Shown here: positions 42,831 to 53,053 of the stretch, piece after piece | Layout: each line of letters begins with the position of its first letter | Position numbering within the stretch: position 1 is the stretch's first letter | Source: an uncultured Myxococcales bacterium | GTDB lineage: Bacteria > Myxococcota_A > UBA9042 > DTJE01 | Length of the DNA stretch: 64,000 nt | Assembly (NCBI GenBank): GCA_937975765.1 | Contig: CALJUR010000032.1 | Location: 1 to 64,000 of the forward strand | Reading direction: 5' to 3' | The notes under the pieces: model-generated | The model's input: only the letters and a program-made list of their open reading frames with translations | The model's database searches: none | Told to the model about the DNA's origin: nothing | Translations under genes and position numbers: made by a program

Positions 42831-42859
42831 TTGACGCGCGCCGCTCCCGCCGCTAGCGT
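42831..42859 (+). promoter_or_regulatory. Promoter of mntP
   Basis: TTGACG (42831-42836), 17 nt, TAGCGT (42854-42859), 25 nt before the GTG start. The short leader leaves no room for a manganese riboswitch. Confidence 0.65.
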
Positions 42860-42884
42860 TCCGATCCCGCGCGGAGGACGTGCC

Positions 42885-43454
42885 GTGGACCTGCTGGTCG
42901 TTCTCGGGATCGCCGTGGCCCTGGCGATGGACGCCTTCGCGGTCGCGCTGGGCACCGGGATGACCCTCGGCCGCGTGACGGCCCGGCAGGCCTTCCGGCT
43001 GTCGTTCCACTTCGGGCTGTTCCAGTTCCTGATGCCCGTGCTGGGATGGCTGGCCGGCAGTACCGTGGCGGACGCCATCGCCGCGATCGATCACTGGATC
43101 GCCTTCGGCCTGCTGGCCATCGTCGGCGGCCGCATGGTGAAGGAGGGACTGGGGAAGCCGTCCGGCCCGCGCGTCGTGACCGACCCGACCCGCGGGAGGT
43201 CGCTGGTCGTGCTGTCGGTCGCCACCAGCATCGACGCGCTGGCGGTCGGCCTTTCGATGGCGCTGCTGGGCGTGGACATCTGGTACCCCTCGGCCGTGAT
43301 CGGCGTCGTGGCCGCGGCCTTCACGCTGGCGGGGCTGCGGCTGGGGCGCGTGCTGGGCCAGCGCTTCGGCCACCGCATGGCGCTGCTGGGCGGGGGCGTG
43401 CTGATCACCATCGGCATCCGGATCCTGGTGGAACACCTGTCGGGCGCGTCCTGA
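42885..43454 (+). CDS. mntP: Manganese efflux pump MntP
   Basis: This 189-residue inner-membrane protein has six helices. The two DUF204 signatures are present: ALAMDAFAVALGTG in helix 1 and VATSIDALAVGLSMAL in helix 4. They contain the paired Asp residues essential for Mn(II) export, and FGLFQFLMPVLGW is conserved. The GTG at 42885 with GGAGG upstream is chosen because the earlier in-frame start lies inside the promoter. Monocistronic. Confidence 0.95.
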   Translation: MDLLVVLGIAVALAMDAFAVALGTGMTLGRVTARQAFRLSFHFGLFQFLMPVLGWLAGSTVADAIAAIDHWIAFGLLAIVGGRMVKEGLGKPSGPRVVTDPTRGRSLVVLSVATSIDALAVGLSMALLGVDIWYPSAVIGVVAAAFTLAGLRLGRVLGQRFGHRMALLGGGVLITIGIRILVEHLSGAS

Positions 43455-43476
43455 AGCCGTTTCCGGCCTGATCCGC

Positions 43477-43506
43477 TTGCCCGCCCAGCGGGGCGCGGCC
43501 TACAAT
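43477..43506 (+). promoter_or_regulatory. Promoter of the chalcone-isomerase-like gene
   Basis: TTGCCC (43477-43482), 18 nt, TACAAT (43501-43506), 26 nt before the ATG at 43533. Confidence 0.6.
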
Positions 43507-43532
43507 TTTCACGCATCCCGAAGGAGGTTCCC

Positions 43533-44114
43533 ATGCACCGGTATCTCGGGCCGGTTCTCGTGTTGTGCCTGGGGCTGGCCGCCCCGGCGTTCGCGGCGAC
43601 GATCACCGTGGAGGGCAAGGACTACCCGGACACCGTGACGGTCGAGGGCAGGACCCTGAAGCGCATCGGCGCGGGACTGCGCGAGAAGTGGATGGTCGAC
43701 GTGTACGCCATGGCGGCCTACACCGAGAGCGGCGGGTGCGACACGGGCGGCATCATCCACAAGGACGAGGCCAAGTACCTGCGCATCGACATGCTGCGCA
43801 ACGTCTCCGCCGAGAAGATGGGCAGCACCATCGGCGGGTCGTTCCGCGACCACATGCCCGCGAACGCCTCCGAGGCCCTCAAGCAGCAGAGCGACCTGTT
43901 CCAGAGCTACTTCCGGGACGAGTGCTCGAAGGGGTCCGTGCTGGAGTTCACGTACATCCCCGGCACCGGCACGATCATGAAGCAGAACGGGAAGACGCTG
44001 GGCTCGCCCCTGGTGGGCCCGGAGTTCATGCGGGTGCTGTGGGACATCTACTTCGGCGGGAAGACCTGCTGCAAGGACCTGAAGAAGCAGATCCTGTCCG
44101 GGTGCGGCCAGTAG
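43533..44114 (+). CDS. Exported chalcone-isomerase-like protein
   Basis: The 193-residue product has a signal peptide (to ~22, AFAA). The chalcone-isomerase-like fold follows: LKRIGAGLREKWMVDVYAMAAYTES, KYLRIDMLRNVSAEKMG, then GSVLEFTYIPGTGTIMKQNGKTLG...LWDIYFGGKTCC. Bacterial homologues are secreted and not flavonoid enzymes; lipid or fatty-acid binding is proposed for the fold. A C-terminal cluster of cysteines (TCCKDL...SGCG) is present. AAGGAGG lies 6 nt before the ATG. Confidence 0.82.
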   Translation: MHRYLGPVLVLCLGLAAPAFAATITVEGKDYPDTVTVEGRTLKRIGAGLREKWMVDVYAMAAYTESGGCDTGGIIHKDEAKYLRIDMLRNVSAEKMGSTIGGSFRDHMPANASEALKQQSDLFQSYFRDECSKGSVLEFTYIPGTGTIMKQNGKTLGSPLVGPEFMRVLWDIYFGGKTCCKDLKKQILSGCGQ

Positions 44115-44142
44115 GTGCCGGAAGGGGATCGGCCGGCGCGGG

Positions 44143-44772
44143 TCACTCGACCAGGGTGCCGGCCGTGCCGTCCACGACCTTGCGGGCCCCGTCCGACTGG
44201 CGGGTCACGATCCACTGCCCGGCGCGCACGTCGTAGGACAGGCCGTACGCCGATTCCAGCCCGTCCTGCGGGAAGGCGACCGAGATCGCCGTCCCGGAGT
44301 CCACCGGCGGGAACGGCCGGTCGTTGGCGTCCTCGCAGGCCGCCCCGCCGCACGTGCCCGCAGGCCGGCAGTCGCACAGGTTGCGGACCGCGCAGGCGCC
44401 CGCGGTCACGTCGAACCACAGCGCGTCGTCGCCCTCGCAGAACGCCGTGACCCAGCCCGAGAAGGCCGCGCCGGAGGGGATGCCCGTGCGCAGGATGCCG
44501 CTGCCCCGGACGATCCCGGCCCACCGCACGGACGTGCCGTACGCGGCGACGGCGATCGGGTCCAGCGCGTCGATCGTGGCCCCGGCCGTGTCGCCCGCGA
44601 TCGTCGGGGCGCCCGGGCACCGGTCCATCGGCCGCGGGTCCGAGGACGGCGAGCAGGCGACGGGCGCCGTTACGCCCTCGGGCGGAATGTCCGGTTCCCC
44701 GGTCCCCAGGCTGCTGCTGCACCCCGCCAGGAACAGGAGGAGGAACGCGGTCCGGGCCGGCGAGCGAAGCAT
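44143..44772 (-). CDS. Hypothetical Cys-rich lipoprotein
   Basis: The 209-residue product has lipobox LLFLAGC (Cys about 18) and Ser/Gly-rich residues next to it. The body contains several cysteines (VTAGACAVRNLCDCRPAGTCGGAACED). No recognised domain. GGGAGGCCTTCC precedes the ATG at 44772. Surface or periplasmic protein; convergent with the chalcone-isomerase-like gene. Confidence 0.65.
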   Translation of the reverse strand: MLRSPARTAFLLLFLAGCSSSLGTGEPDIPPEGVTAPVACSPSSDPRPMDRCPGAPTIAGDTAGATIDALDPIAVAAYGTSVRWAGIVRGSGILRTGIPSGAAFSGWVTAFCEGDDALWFDVTAGACAVRNLCDCRPAGTCGGAACEDANDRPFPPVDSGTAISVAFPQDGLESAYGLSYDVRAGQWIVTRQSDGARKVVDGTAGTLVE

Positions 44773-44823
44773 GGAAGGCCTCCCTTGGCGGACCGCCCCC
44801 ATCGGACGGCCGCGACGGCGCCT

Positions 44824-44852
44824 ACTGTCGTGCGGAAGGCCGAAGGTGTCAA
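44824..44852 (-). promoter_or_regulatory. Candidate promoter of the lipoprotein at 44772
   Basis: Minus strand: perfect TTGACA (44852-44847), 17 nt, then weak GACAGT (44829-44824). Confidence 0.4.
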
Positions 44853-44960
44853 CCGCCCGTCGTCCCGGGGGCCCTTCTCCGGCTTCCTGCCCCCCTGCCG
44901 CCACCGGAGGGGACGAGGCGTCCGGAAGCGACGATCCCGCAGGCGGATCGCGCCCCGGCC

Positions 44961-44989
44961 TTCCCTTTCGGGCGCCAGTCGGGTAGATT
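44961..44989 (+). promoter_or_regulatory. Candidate promoter of cysK-cysS
   Basis: TTCCCT (44961-44966), 17 nt, TAGATT (44984-44989), 32 nt before the cysteine synthase ATG. Weak -35. Confidence 0.4.
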
Positions 44990-45021
44990 TCCCCCGTGTT
45001 CTCCACGGAGAAGGCTCGTTG

Positions 45022-45939
45022 ATGAACGACCCGTCTTCCGCAGGCCGACGGGCGTCGGTCCTGGACCTGATCGGCAACACGCCGATGGTCCCCATCCGGC
45101 GCATGAACCCCAATCCCCGCGTCGAGATCTGGGCGAAGATCGAGGGGTGCAATCCCGGCGGTTCGATCAAGGACCGCATCGCGCTGTCGATGATCGAGGA
45201 CGCCGAGGCGTCCGGCCGCCTGAAGCCCGGCATGACCATCCTGGAGGCGACGTCCGGCAACACCGGCATCGGCCTGGCGCTGGTGTCGGCGATCAAGGGG
45301 TACAAGCTGGTCCTGACGATGTCCGACGCCGTGTCGACGGAACGCCGGAAGATCCTGGCGGCCTACGGCGCGGAGTTCCTGCTGACCCCGGGGAACCTGG
45401 GCACGGACGGCGCGATCGAGAAGGCCTACTCGCTGGCGGACGCGGAACCGGACCGCTGGCTGCTGATCGACCAGTACAACAACCCGGCGAACCCGCGCGC
45501 GCACTACCGTCACACGGCGCCGGAGATCTGGTCGCAGACCGAAGGGCGCGTCACGCACCTGGTCGCCGCGCTGGGGACGACCGGCACCGTGATGGGCTGC
45601 TCGCAGCGGCTGAAGGAGTTCAACCCGGCGATCCGGGTGACGGCGGTCGAACCCTACCTGGGCCACAGGATCCAGGGCCTGAAGAGCCTGAAGGAGGCGT
45701 ACGTCCCGGGCATCTTCGACCGCAAGCTGGTGGACGAGAAGGTCAACGTCGCGGACGAGGACGCCTTCGCCACCGCCCGGCGCGCGCCGCGCGAGGAGGG
45801 CCTGCTGGTCGGCATGAGCAGCAGCGCCTCGCGGTTCGCCGCCCTGGACCTGGCGGCCCGGCTCGAGGAGGGCGTGATCGTCGTGATCCTGCCCGACTTC
45901 GGCGAGCGCTACCTGTCCACCGTCCTCTTCAACGCGTGA
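45022..45939 (+). CDS. cysK: Cysteine synthase-type PLP enzyme
   Basis: This 305-residue fold-type II PLP enzyme has Lys50 in EGCNPGGSIKDRIAL as the cofactor Schiff base and EATSGNTGIGLAL as the substrate loop. GTTGTVMG is the phosphate-binding loop. CysK and CysM make cysteine from O-acetylserine and sulfide or thiosulfate; the sequence does not decide between them (cystathionine beta-synthase is possible but lacks the CBS domains). cysS starts 4 nt after its stop, so the pair links cysteine supply to tRNA charging. ATG at 45022. Confidence 0.9.
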   Translation: MNDPSSAGRRASVLDLIGNTPMVPIRRMNPNPRVEIWAKIEGCNPGGSIKDRIALSMIEDAEASGRLKPGMTILEATSGNTGIGLALVSAIKGYKLVLTMSDAVSTERRKILAAYGAEFLLTPGNLGTDGAIEKAYSLADAEPDRWLLIDQYNNPANPRAHYRHTAPEIWSQTEGRVTHLVAALGTTGTVMGCSQRLKEFNPAIRVTAVEPYLGHRIQGLKSLKEAYVPGIFDRKLVDEKVNVADEDAFATARRAPREEGLLVGMSSSASRFAALDLAARLEEGVIVVILPDFGERYLSTVLFNA

Positions 45940-45943
45940 CGCG

Positions 45944-47371
45944 ATGCTTCGGCTGTACAACACCGTTTCCCGGCGCAAGGAATGGTTCCGGCCCCTGGTC
46001 GAGGGCAGGGTCGGCATCTACACCTGCGGGCCCACGCTGAACGACCTGGCGCACGTCGGCCTGATCCGGCGGCTGCTGACGGTGGACCTGTTCAAGCGCC
46101 TGCTGATGCACGAGGGGTACCACGTCCGGCACATCGTCAACCTGACCGACGTGGACGACAAGACGATCGCGGAATCGGCGCGACGCGGGATCCGCCTGGA
46201 GGAACTGACCGGCCACTACGCCGCCGAGTTCTTCCAGGACGTGGCGACGCTGCGCATGGTGCCGGCCGACCACTACCCGCGCGCCACGGAACACGTCGAC
46301 GACATGATCGCGTTCACGAAGGGGCTGGTGGACAAGGGCCTGGCCTACGAGCGGCAGCGGTCGGTGTACTACGCCATCGGGAAGTTCCCGGGCTACGGGC
46401 GGCTGAGCCGGATCGACCTGAAGGGCGTGAAGGCCGGCGCGACCGTGGACCTGGACTACTACGAGAAGGACCACCCCGGCGACTTCACGGTGATGCGGCG
46501 GTCGGACCTGGGCGAACTGCGTCGCCGGATCTGCTGGGCGACCGACTGGGGCCAGGTGCGGCCCGGCTGGCACATCGAGTGCGCGGCGATGGCGCGGAAG
46601 TACCTGGGCGACTCGTTCGACGTCCACACCAGCGGCCTGGACCTGGCGTTCCCGCACAACGAGAACGAGAACGCGCTGTGCGAGGGGCTGACCGGGAAAC
46701 CGATGGCCCGCTACTGGATGCACAGCGGGATGATCCAGCGCAAGGGCCGCAAGATGTCCCGGTCGGCGGGTTCGGCGGTGACGCTGCGGGACCTGCTGGA
46801 CCGCGGGTACACCGGCAGCCAGGCGCGCTGGTTCCTGCTGGGCGTGCACTACCGGCGGCCGCTGGAGTTCGACTTCGACGCGCTGGACACGGCGTGCCGC
46901 GAACTGGCGCGCATCGACGACCTGATCCGGAACCTGCGGCAGGTACGCCGCGGGGGAGGATCCCACAGGGAGATCGACGAGGCCGTCCTGCTGGCAGACC
47001 TGGAGTTCTTCACCGCCATGCGCGACGACCTGAACGTTCCGCGCGCGCGGGCCGCGCTGTTCGACGTGGTGCGCGTCGCCAACGGGCGCATCGCGAACGG
47101 CACGGCCAGCCGGTGCGACGCCCAGCTGGTGATCGACTTCCTGTACCGGGCGGACCGGGTGCTGGCGGTGATGGACTTCGCGGAGGCGCCCGCCGTGGAC
47201 CCGAGGATCGACGCCCTGCTGGCGGATCGCGACGCGGCGCGTCAGTCGGGGGACTACGCCCGGGCCGACGCGATCCGGTCGGAACTGGCGTCCCTGGGCA
47301 TCCAGGTCGAGGACACGCCCGGGGGGGCCCGGGTCCGCAAGCGGGACGGCAAGCCCGGACGCACCCGGTGA
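45944..47371 (+). CDS. cysS: Cysteinyl-tRNA synthetase with variant signature motifs
   Basis: The product has 475 residues. Class I fold with GIYTCGPTLNDLAHVGL: the HIGH box is HVGL (37-40). The KMSKS loop is KMSRS (270-274). Zinc ligands Cys28, Cys213, His238 and Glu242 (FPHNENENA) are kept, although the second His of the usual HHENE is Asn. The anticodon-binding C-terminus is present, so this is not a mycothiol MshC-type fragment. Either a divergent genuine CysRS or a paralogue; another copy elsewhere cannot be excluded. Coupled to cysK. Confidence 0.9.
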   Translation: MLRLYNTVSRRKEWFRPLVEGRVGIYTCGPTLNDLAHVGLIRRLLTVDLFKRLLMHEGYHVRHIVNLTDVDDKTIAESARRGIRLEELTGHYAAEFFQDVATLRMVPADHYPRATEHVDDMIAFTKGLVDKGLAYERQRSVYYAIGKFPGYGRLSRIDLKGVKAGATVDLDYYEKDHPGDFTVMRRSDLGELRRRICWATDWGQVRPGWHIECAAMARKYLGDSFDVHTSGLDLAFPHNENENALCEGLTGKPMARYWMHSGMIQRKGRKMSRSAGSAVTLRDLLDRGYTGSQARWFLLGVHYRRPLEFDFDALDTACRELARIDDLIRNLRQVRRGGGSHREIDEAVLLADLEFFTAMRDDLNVPRARAALFDVVRVANGRIANGTASRCDAQLVIDFLYRADRVLAVMDFAEAPAVDPRIDALLADRDAARQSGDYARADAIRSELASLGIQVEDTPGGARVRKRDGKPGRTR

Positions 47372-47395
47372 CGATCCCCGCCCGGGATGTAGAAT
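47368..47395 (+). promoter_or_regulatory. Candidate promoter of the small gene at 47526
   Basis: GTGACG (47368-47373), 16 nt, TAGAAT (47390-47395); overlaps the cysS stop. Good -10, modest -35. Confidence 0.4.
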
Positions 47396-47525
47396 CAATC
47401 TTCCATCTTCCCGTATTCCTTGCGTCATTTTTCGACAGGCGCGCTTGACGACGCCGGGTGGCGCTGCGACCCTTGGGCATGCCCGAATGGAGTCGTCACC
47501 CATGTCCAGGGAGAAGGATCCTCAC

Positions 47526-47723
47526 ATGAAACTGGCCCAGGAGATTTCCCTGCGCCTGGTCCTGGTCGGGGCCGGCCTGGTGGGCAAGGCCTGGGAACTG
47601 GCCGTCAGCGGAGGGCTGGCGCTGGTGTCGGTGGGTACCGGCAGGCTGCTGCTGGAGGGCGCCTGCCGCGACCTGGGAGAGGCCGCGCCCCGGCCGGACG
47701 TCGCGCATCCCCTGGCCGCGTGA
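47526..47723 (+). CDS. Small hydrophobic protein of unknown function
   Basis: The 65-residue product starts MKLAQEISLRLVLVGAGLVG and has one Gly/Leu/Val-rich helix running to about residue 42, then LLLEGACRDLGEAAPRPD. AGAAGGA 7 nt upstream supports the ATG at 47526; an in-frame ATG at 47502 would add eight residues. It is probably membrane associated. No family recognised. Confidence 0.45.
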   Translation: MKLAQEISLRLVLVGAGLVGKAWELAVSGGLALVSVGTGRLLLEGACRDLGEAAPRPDVAHPLAA

Positions 47724-47748
47724 CCGGCCCGAACGGGCCGGATCCGGT

Positions 47749-48378
47749 TCAACCGTAGCGAAGCAGCACGCGCGCCGGCGCCCCGTCGCCGTCCGCGACC
47801 CGCAGCGGCAGGCACAGCAGTTCGCAGGGCCCCGGCGCGGCGTCGGCGAGATCCAGGCCCTCGACGATCGCGATGCCCGCCTCCAGCAGGATCCGGTGCG
47901 TCTGGCAGCCGTCCAGCGGACGCCCCACCGACAGCGAGTCCACGCCCAGCAAGGCGATCCCGCGGACGGCCAGGAGGCGCGCGGCCCCGGCGGTCAGCGC
48001 GACATCGCCGGGCTGGAAGGGCCGCCGCAGGGCCTGGCGATCCGAGTTGGCGGTCCGCAGCAGCAGGCGCTCGCCCCGTTGCGGGTCGGCGGCCCGCAGG
48101 TGGCCCGCGTCGATGACCGGCGCGTCCGGGATCGCGACGACGCGGGCCGGGCCGACCAGCACCTCCGGCGGCATCCGGTCGACGGTCGCGGCCCCGGGCA
48201 GGAAGTGCGCCGGGGCATCGACGTGCGTCCCCGCGTGGGACGACATCGTGAGCGCGGCGAAGGTCGCCGGGTCGCCCCGTTCGATCGACGCCACCACGTC
48301 GCGCCGGAACTCGGGGTCCCCCGGCCAGGTCGCCATGGCGGCGTGCAGCGTCATCGACACGTCCAGGATCCGGGCCAC
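47749..48378 (-). CDS. Cyclase-family (kynurenine-formamidase-like) hydrolase
   Basis: The 209-residue product opens ILDVSMTLHAAMATWPGDP and contains the metal-binding motif SSHAGTHVDAPAHF (~45-58), the signature of the cyclase family PF04199. This includes kynurenine formamidase and isatin hydrolase. LLRTAN and GVDSLSVG, conserved in the family, are also present. Cleaves an amide or lactam of an aromatic or small acid; the substrate is undetermined and no tryptophan-degradation genes are near. GTG start at 48378 after GGGAGGG. Confidence 0.88.
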   Translation of the reverse strand: MARILDVSMTLHAAMATWPGDPEFRRDVVASIERGDPATFAALTMSSHAGTHVDAPAHFLPGAATVDRMPPEVLVGPARVVAIPDAPVIDAGHLRAADPQRGERLLLRTANSDRQALRRPFQPGDVALTAGAARLLAVRGIALLGVDSLSVGRPLDGCQTHRILLEAGIAIVEGLDLADAAPGPCELLCLPLRVADGDGAPARVLLRYG

Positions 48379-48524
48379 GACGGTGCCCTCCCGCAGTCGA
48401 TCGAAGCGTAGCGGGCCGGCAGGCGACGGGTCAAGCGACGATGCCCATTCCCCAAACGGCCGGACCGTGCCAGGATCCGGCCGCGCGGGGCGCGATCCCG
48501 GGCAACGGCGGGCAGGAGACGACG

Positions 48525-49952
48525 ATGACGAACGACCAGGCGAAGGCGGCGTGGCGGGGCCACTACGGCGAGGTCGAGGCCTCGCTTTCGCGGATGTCCG
48601 GGGTGGGCCGGGTGGTCGCGGCCTTCAACGCCAACATCGACGCGGTGATCAAGGTCCCGGGCGCGCGCATCGCGGAACTGGTCGCCGCGACCGGCCTGGA
48701 CCGGGCGGCGCTGGACGACGCGTCGCTGCCGCACGTCATCCGGACGCCGGCCGACCTGGTGCGCGGGCTGGTGCGCTGCTTCGGGTCGGGCATTGCCGAG
48801 GAATGGCTGATCGACGACCCGGAGACCTTCGAGTGGGCCCGGAGGGAGGTCGGGTGCGATCGCACGCAGATGGGCGGGCAGGCCGGCATCGTCGCCAACG
48901 CGATGGCCGTGTGCGGCGTCAGGGACGTGCTGGTGCACTGCGCCTCGCTGCCGGCCGAGCAGTCCCGCCTGTTCCTGGACCTGCAGAACCTGCGGTCCAC
49001 CGGCAGCGACGGGCGGCTGGGCAAGGCCCGGGACGTGGCTCGCGACGACCCGCCGATGATCCACTGGATCCTGGAGTTCGATGGCGGCGACGCGATCCCG
49101 CTGGAGGGCGGCGAGGTGCGTTGCCCCAAGTCGAACCGCTTCATTGCCACGTACGACCCGATGAACCTGCGGTTGCACCTGGACCCGGCGTTCGCGCAGC
49201 AGGCCGCCGCCCTGCCTTGCGACGCCGTGATCCTGTCCGGCTACCACCTGCTGACGGAGACCCTGCCGGGCGGCGGGCGCGGCGCGGACCGGGTGGACGC
49301 GTCGATGGCGGTGGTGCATTCGTGGCGGGCGGCGAACCCGGACTGCCTGCTGCACCTGGAGATTGCGTCCACGCAGGACCGCGCGGTGCGGCGACACGTG
49401 CTGGAGGGCCCGGGACGGCAGGTCGACAGCATCGGCCTGAACGAGCGCGAGACGATCGACCTGGTCGAACTGCTGCCGGACGACGGCCTGGCGCAGCGGT
49501 GCAACCGGGAGCCCCGCGCCGATCACCTGTTCGACGCGGTCCTGCGGGTCTTCCGGCACACGGGCTGCCCGCGCGTGCAACTGCACATGTACGGCCTGTA
49601 CGTCACGATCCAGGCGAAGGGATTCCGGGTGTCCCCGGCGGCGAACCGGCGCGGCATGCAGGTCGCCGCGGTGGTCGCGGCGGGCAAGGCGGGCACCGGC
49701 GCGATCGACCGGCCCGAACGGCTGCTGTGGGCGGCGGGCCGGGACGTGTCCGACGTGGGACTGGCAGAACTGTCACGGCTGTCCGACCGGCTGGCGTCGG
49801 GGTTCGGGTCGAACGACCTGGTCGCCACGGGGATCTTCGAAGGACCGGAATTCGACGTGATCGCGGTGCCGACGATCCTGGTCGATCGCCCGGTCACCCT
49901 GGTCGGCATGGGAGACACGATCTCGTCCGTGTCGCTGGTCGCCGCCTGGTAG
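48525..49952 (+). CDS. ADP-dependent phosphofructokinase/glucokinase family
   Basis: This 475-residue ribokinase-like enzyme of the ADP-specific sugar kinase family (PF04587) opens with GVGRVVAAFNANIDAVIKV. GYHLLTE and MGGQAGIVAN are typical, and the C-terminal VGMGDTISSVSLV (460-472) supplies catalytic Asp464. It phosphorylates a sugar or sugar phosphate using ADP as donor. Such enzymes are mainly archaeal and found only in scattered bacteria; glucose versus fructose-6-phosphate specificity cannot be told. GGAGACGACG precedes the ATG at 48525. A REP element overlaps its stop codon. Confidence 0.88.
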   Translation: MTNDQAKAAWRGHYGEVEASLSRMSGVGRVVAAFNANIDAVIKVPGARIAELVAATGLDRAALDDASLPHVIRTPADLVRGLVRCFGSGIAEEWLIDDPETFEWARREVGCDRTQMGGQAGIVANAMAVCGVRDVLVHCASLPAEQSRLFLDLQNLRSTGSDGRLGKARDVARDDPPMIHWILEFDGGDAIPLEGGEVRCPKSNRFIATYDPMNLRLHLDPAFAQQAAALPCDAVILSGYHLLTETLPGGGRGADRVDASMAVVHSWRAANPDCLLHLEIASTQDRAVRRHVLEGPGRQVDSIGLNERETIDLVELLPDDGLAQRCNREPRADHLFDAVLRVFRHTGCPRVQLHMYGLYVTIQAKGFRVSPAANRRGMQVAAVVAAGKAGTGAIDRPERLLWAAGRDVSDVGLAELSRLSDRLASGFGSNDLVATGIFEGPEFDVIAVPTILVDRPVTLVGMGDTISSVSLVAAW

Positions 49953-49974
49953 GGCGGGGGCCCCGTCCCCCGCC
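49949..49974. repeat. REP element 1 (upstream of the transposase)
   Basis: This 26-bp GC-rich palindromic unit has a GGCGGGGG/CCCCCGCC stem and a six-base loop. It includes the stop codon of the kinase gene and is the exact reverse complement of REP 2 at 50521. Confidence 0.9.
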
Positions 49975-50044
49975 GCCTTTTCCCGTTCCTGAAACGGACG
50001 ATGGGGAACGTCGATTCTCCGGTCATCTGTCACCGGAGACTTCG

Positions 50045-50515
50045 ATGATGTCGCGCCTTCACCTGCATCGCCTCGCCACCGTCGACGGTGCGATGCCACC
50101 CGTCTACTTCGTGACGACCTGTACCCTCGGACGGCGTCGGGTCCTGGCGACGCCCACGGCCGCCGGGATCATCCGGCAGATCTTCCGGGAATCCTTGAGT
50201 GCCTGGGGATGGCGCATCGGGCGGTACGTCGTGGTGCCCGATCACGTTCATTTCTTCTGTTCGCCAGACGACCCCGCCCTGGGGGACCTCTCGACATTGG
50301 TCCGTCGGTTCAAGAGCCTCGCGGCCGTCCGGCTGGCGCGTCAGGGGGCCCCGGGGGCCGTGTGGCAGCCCGAGTTCTTCGACCATCTTCTGCGCCACGG
50401 CGAGTCCTACCAGCAGAAATGGGAGTACGTCCGGGACAACCCGGTGCGCGCGGGACTGGTACCCCGCACGGACCTGTGGCCCTACCAGGGGGAGATCGAC
50501 GAGATCTGCTGGTGA
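50045..50515 (+). CDS. REP-associated tyrosine transposase (RAYT, Y1/HUH type)
   Basis: The 156-residue product has the HUH motif VVPDHVHFF (His67, His69), the RAYT-typical VWQPEFFDH, and EYVRDNPVRAGLV with catalytic Tyr128. The domain matches Y1_Tnp (PF01797). RAYTs process single-stranded hairpins and are thought to spread the flanking REP sequences while staying at one site themselves. No frameshift or truncation is seen. REP 1 and an exact inverted REP 2 flank the gene (REPtron-like). ATG at 50045 with GGAGA five bases upstream. Confidence 0.92.
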   Translation: MMSRLHLHRLATVDGAMPPVYFVTTCTLGRRRVLATPTAAGIIRQIFRESLSAWGWRIGRYVVVPDHVHFFCSPDDPALGDLSTLVRRFKSLAAVRLARQGAPGAVWQPEFFDHLLRHGESYQQKWEYVRDNPVRAGLVPRTDLWPYQGEIDEICW

Positions 50516-50520
50516 GAGGA

Positions 50521-50588
50521 GGCGGGGGACGGGGCCCCCGCCCTACAGCGCCCTGGTGGTGACGACGATCGTGGAGGTTTCGGGATGG
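50521..50588. repeat. REP 2 plus flank; 68-bp direct repeat, copy 1
   Basis: The first 26 bases (50521-50546) are the exact reverse complement of REP 1. The next 42 bases complete a 68-bp unit repeated at 50764-50831 with two mismatches. Confidence 0.9.
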
Positions 50589-50763
50589 CGGGGAACGGGG
50601 CCCACAGTGCGATGGCGGGGGACGGGGCCCCCGCCCAGGGGAATGGCTGGCGGGACGAAGAACACGGCGCAGTGGAGACCAGGGACCGGCCAGGTGTAGG
50701 GCGGGGCCCCCGTGCCCCGCCGCGGGGCGTCCGTCCGAAGGCAGGGGATCGCGAGTTCAAGCA
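50589..50763. repeat. REP cluster between the two 68-bp copies
   Basis: A REP variant lies at 50614-50636 in the same orientation as REP 2. A REP in the opposite orientation lies at 50696-50721. A partial unit (GGCGGGGAACGGGGCCCAC) occurs at about 50587. The rest is unremarkable. No supported gene: small open frames here are GC-rich artefacts. Confidence 0.75.
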
Positions 50764-50831
50764 GGCGGGGGACGGGGCCCCCGCCCTACAGCGCCCTGGT
50801 GGTGACTACGAACGTGGAGGTTTCGGGATGG
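50764..50831. repeat. 68-bp direct repeat, copy 2 (REP 5 plus flank)
   Basis: Copy of 50521-50588 with two substitutions. It starts with a perfect REP and ends TTTCGGGATGG, 19 nt before the tex stop. Confidence 0.9.
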
Positions 50832-50850
50832 TGGTGGACGGAAGCCGGCG

Positions 50851-53028
<2,178 letters not shown>

Positions 53029-53053
53029 CGGGGTCTCCGGGCAGGGGGGGACG

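Noticed and set aside
42754..42884. Manganese (yybP-ykoY-type) riboswitch upstream of mntP
   Set aside because: The promoter is only 25 nt from the start, leaving no room for the aptamer.
50589..50850. Small ORFs downstream of the transposase
   Set aside because: They lie wholly in REP repeats, have no ribosome site, and translate to Arg/Gly/Pro-rich peptides.
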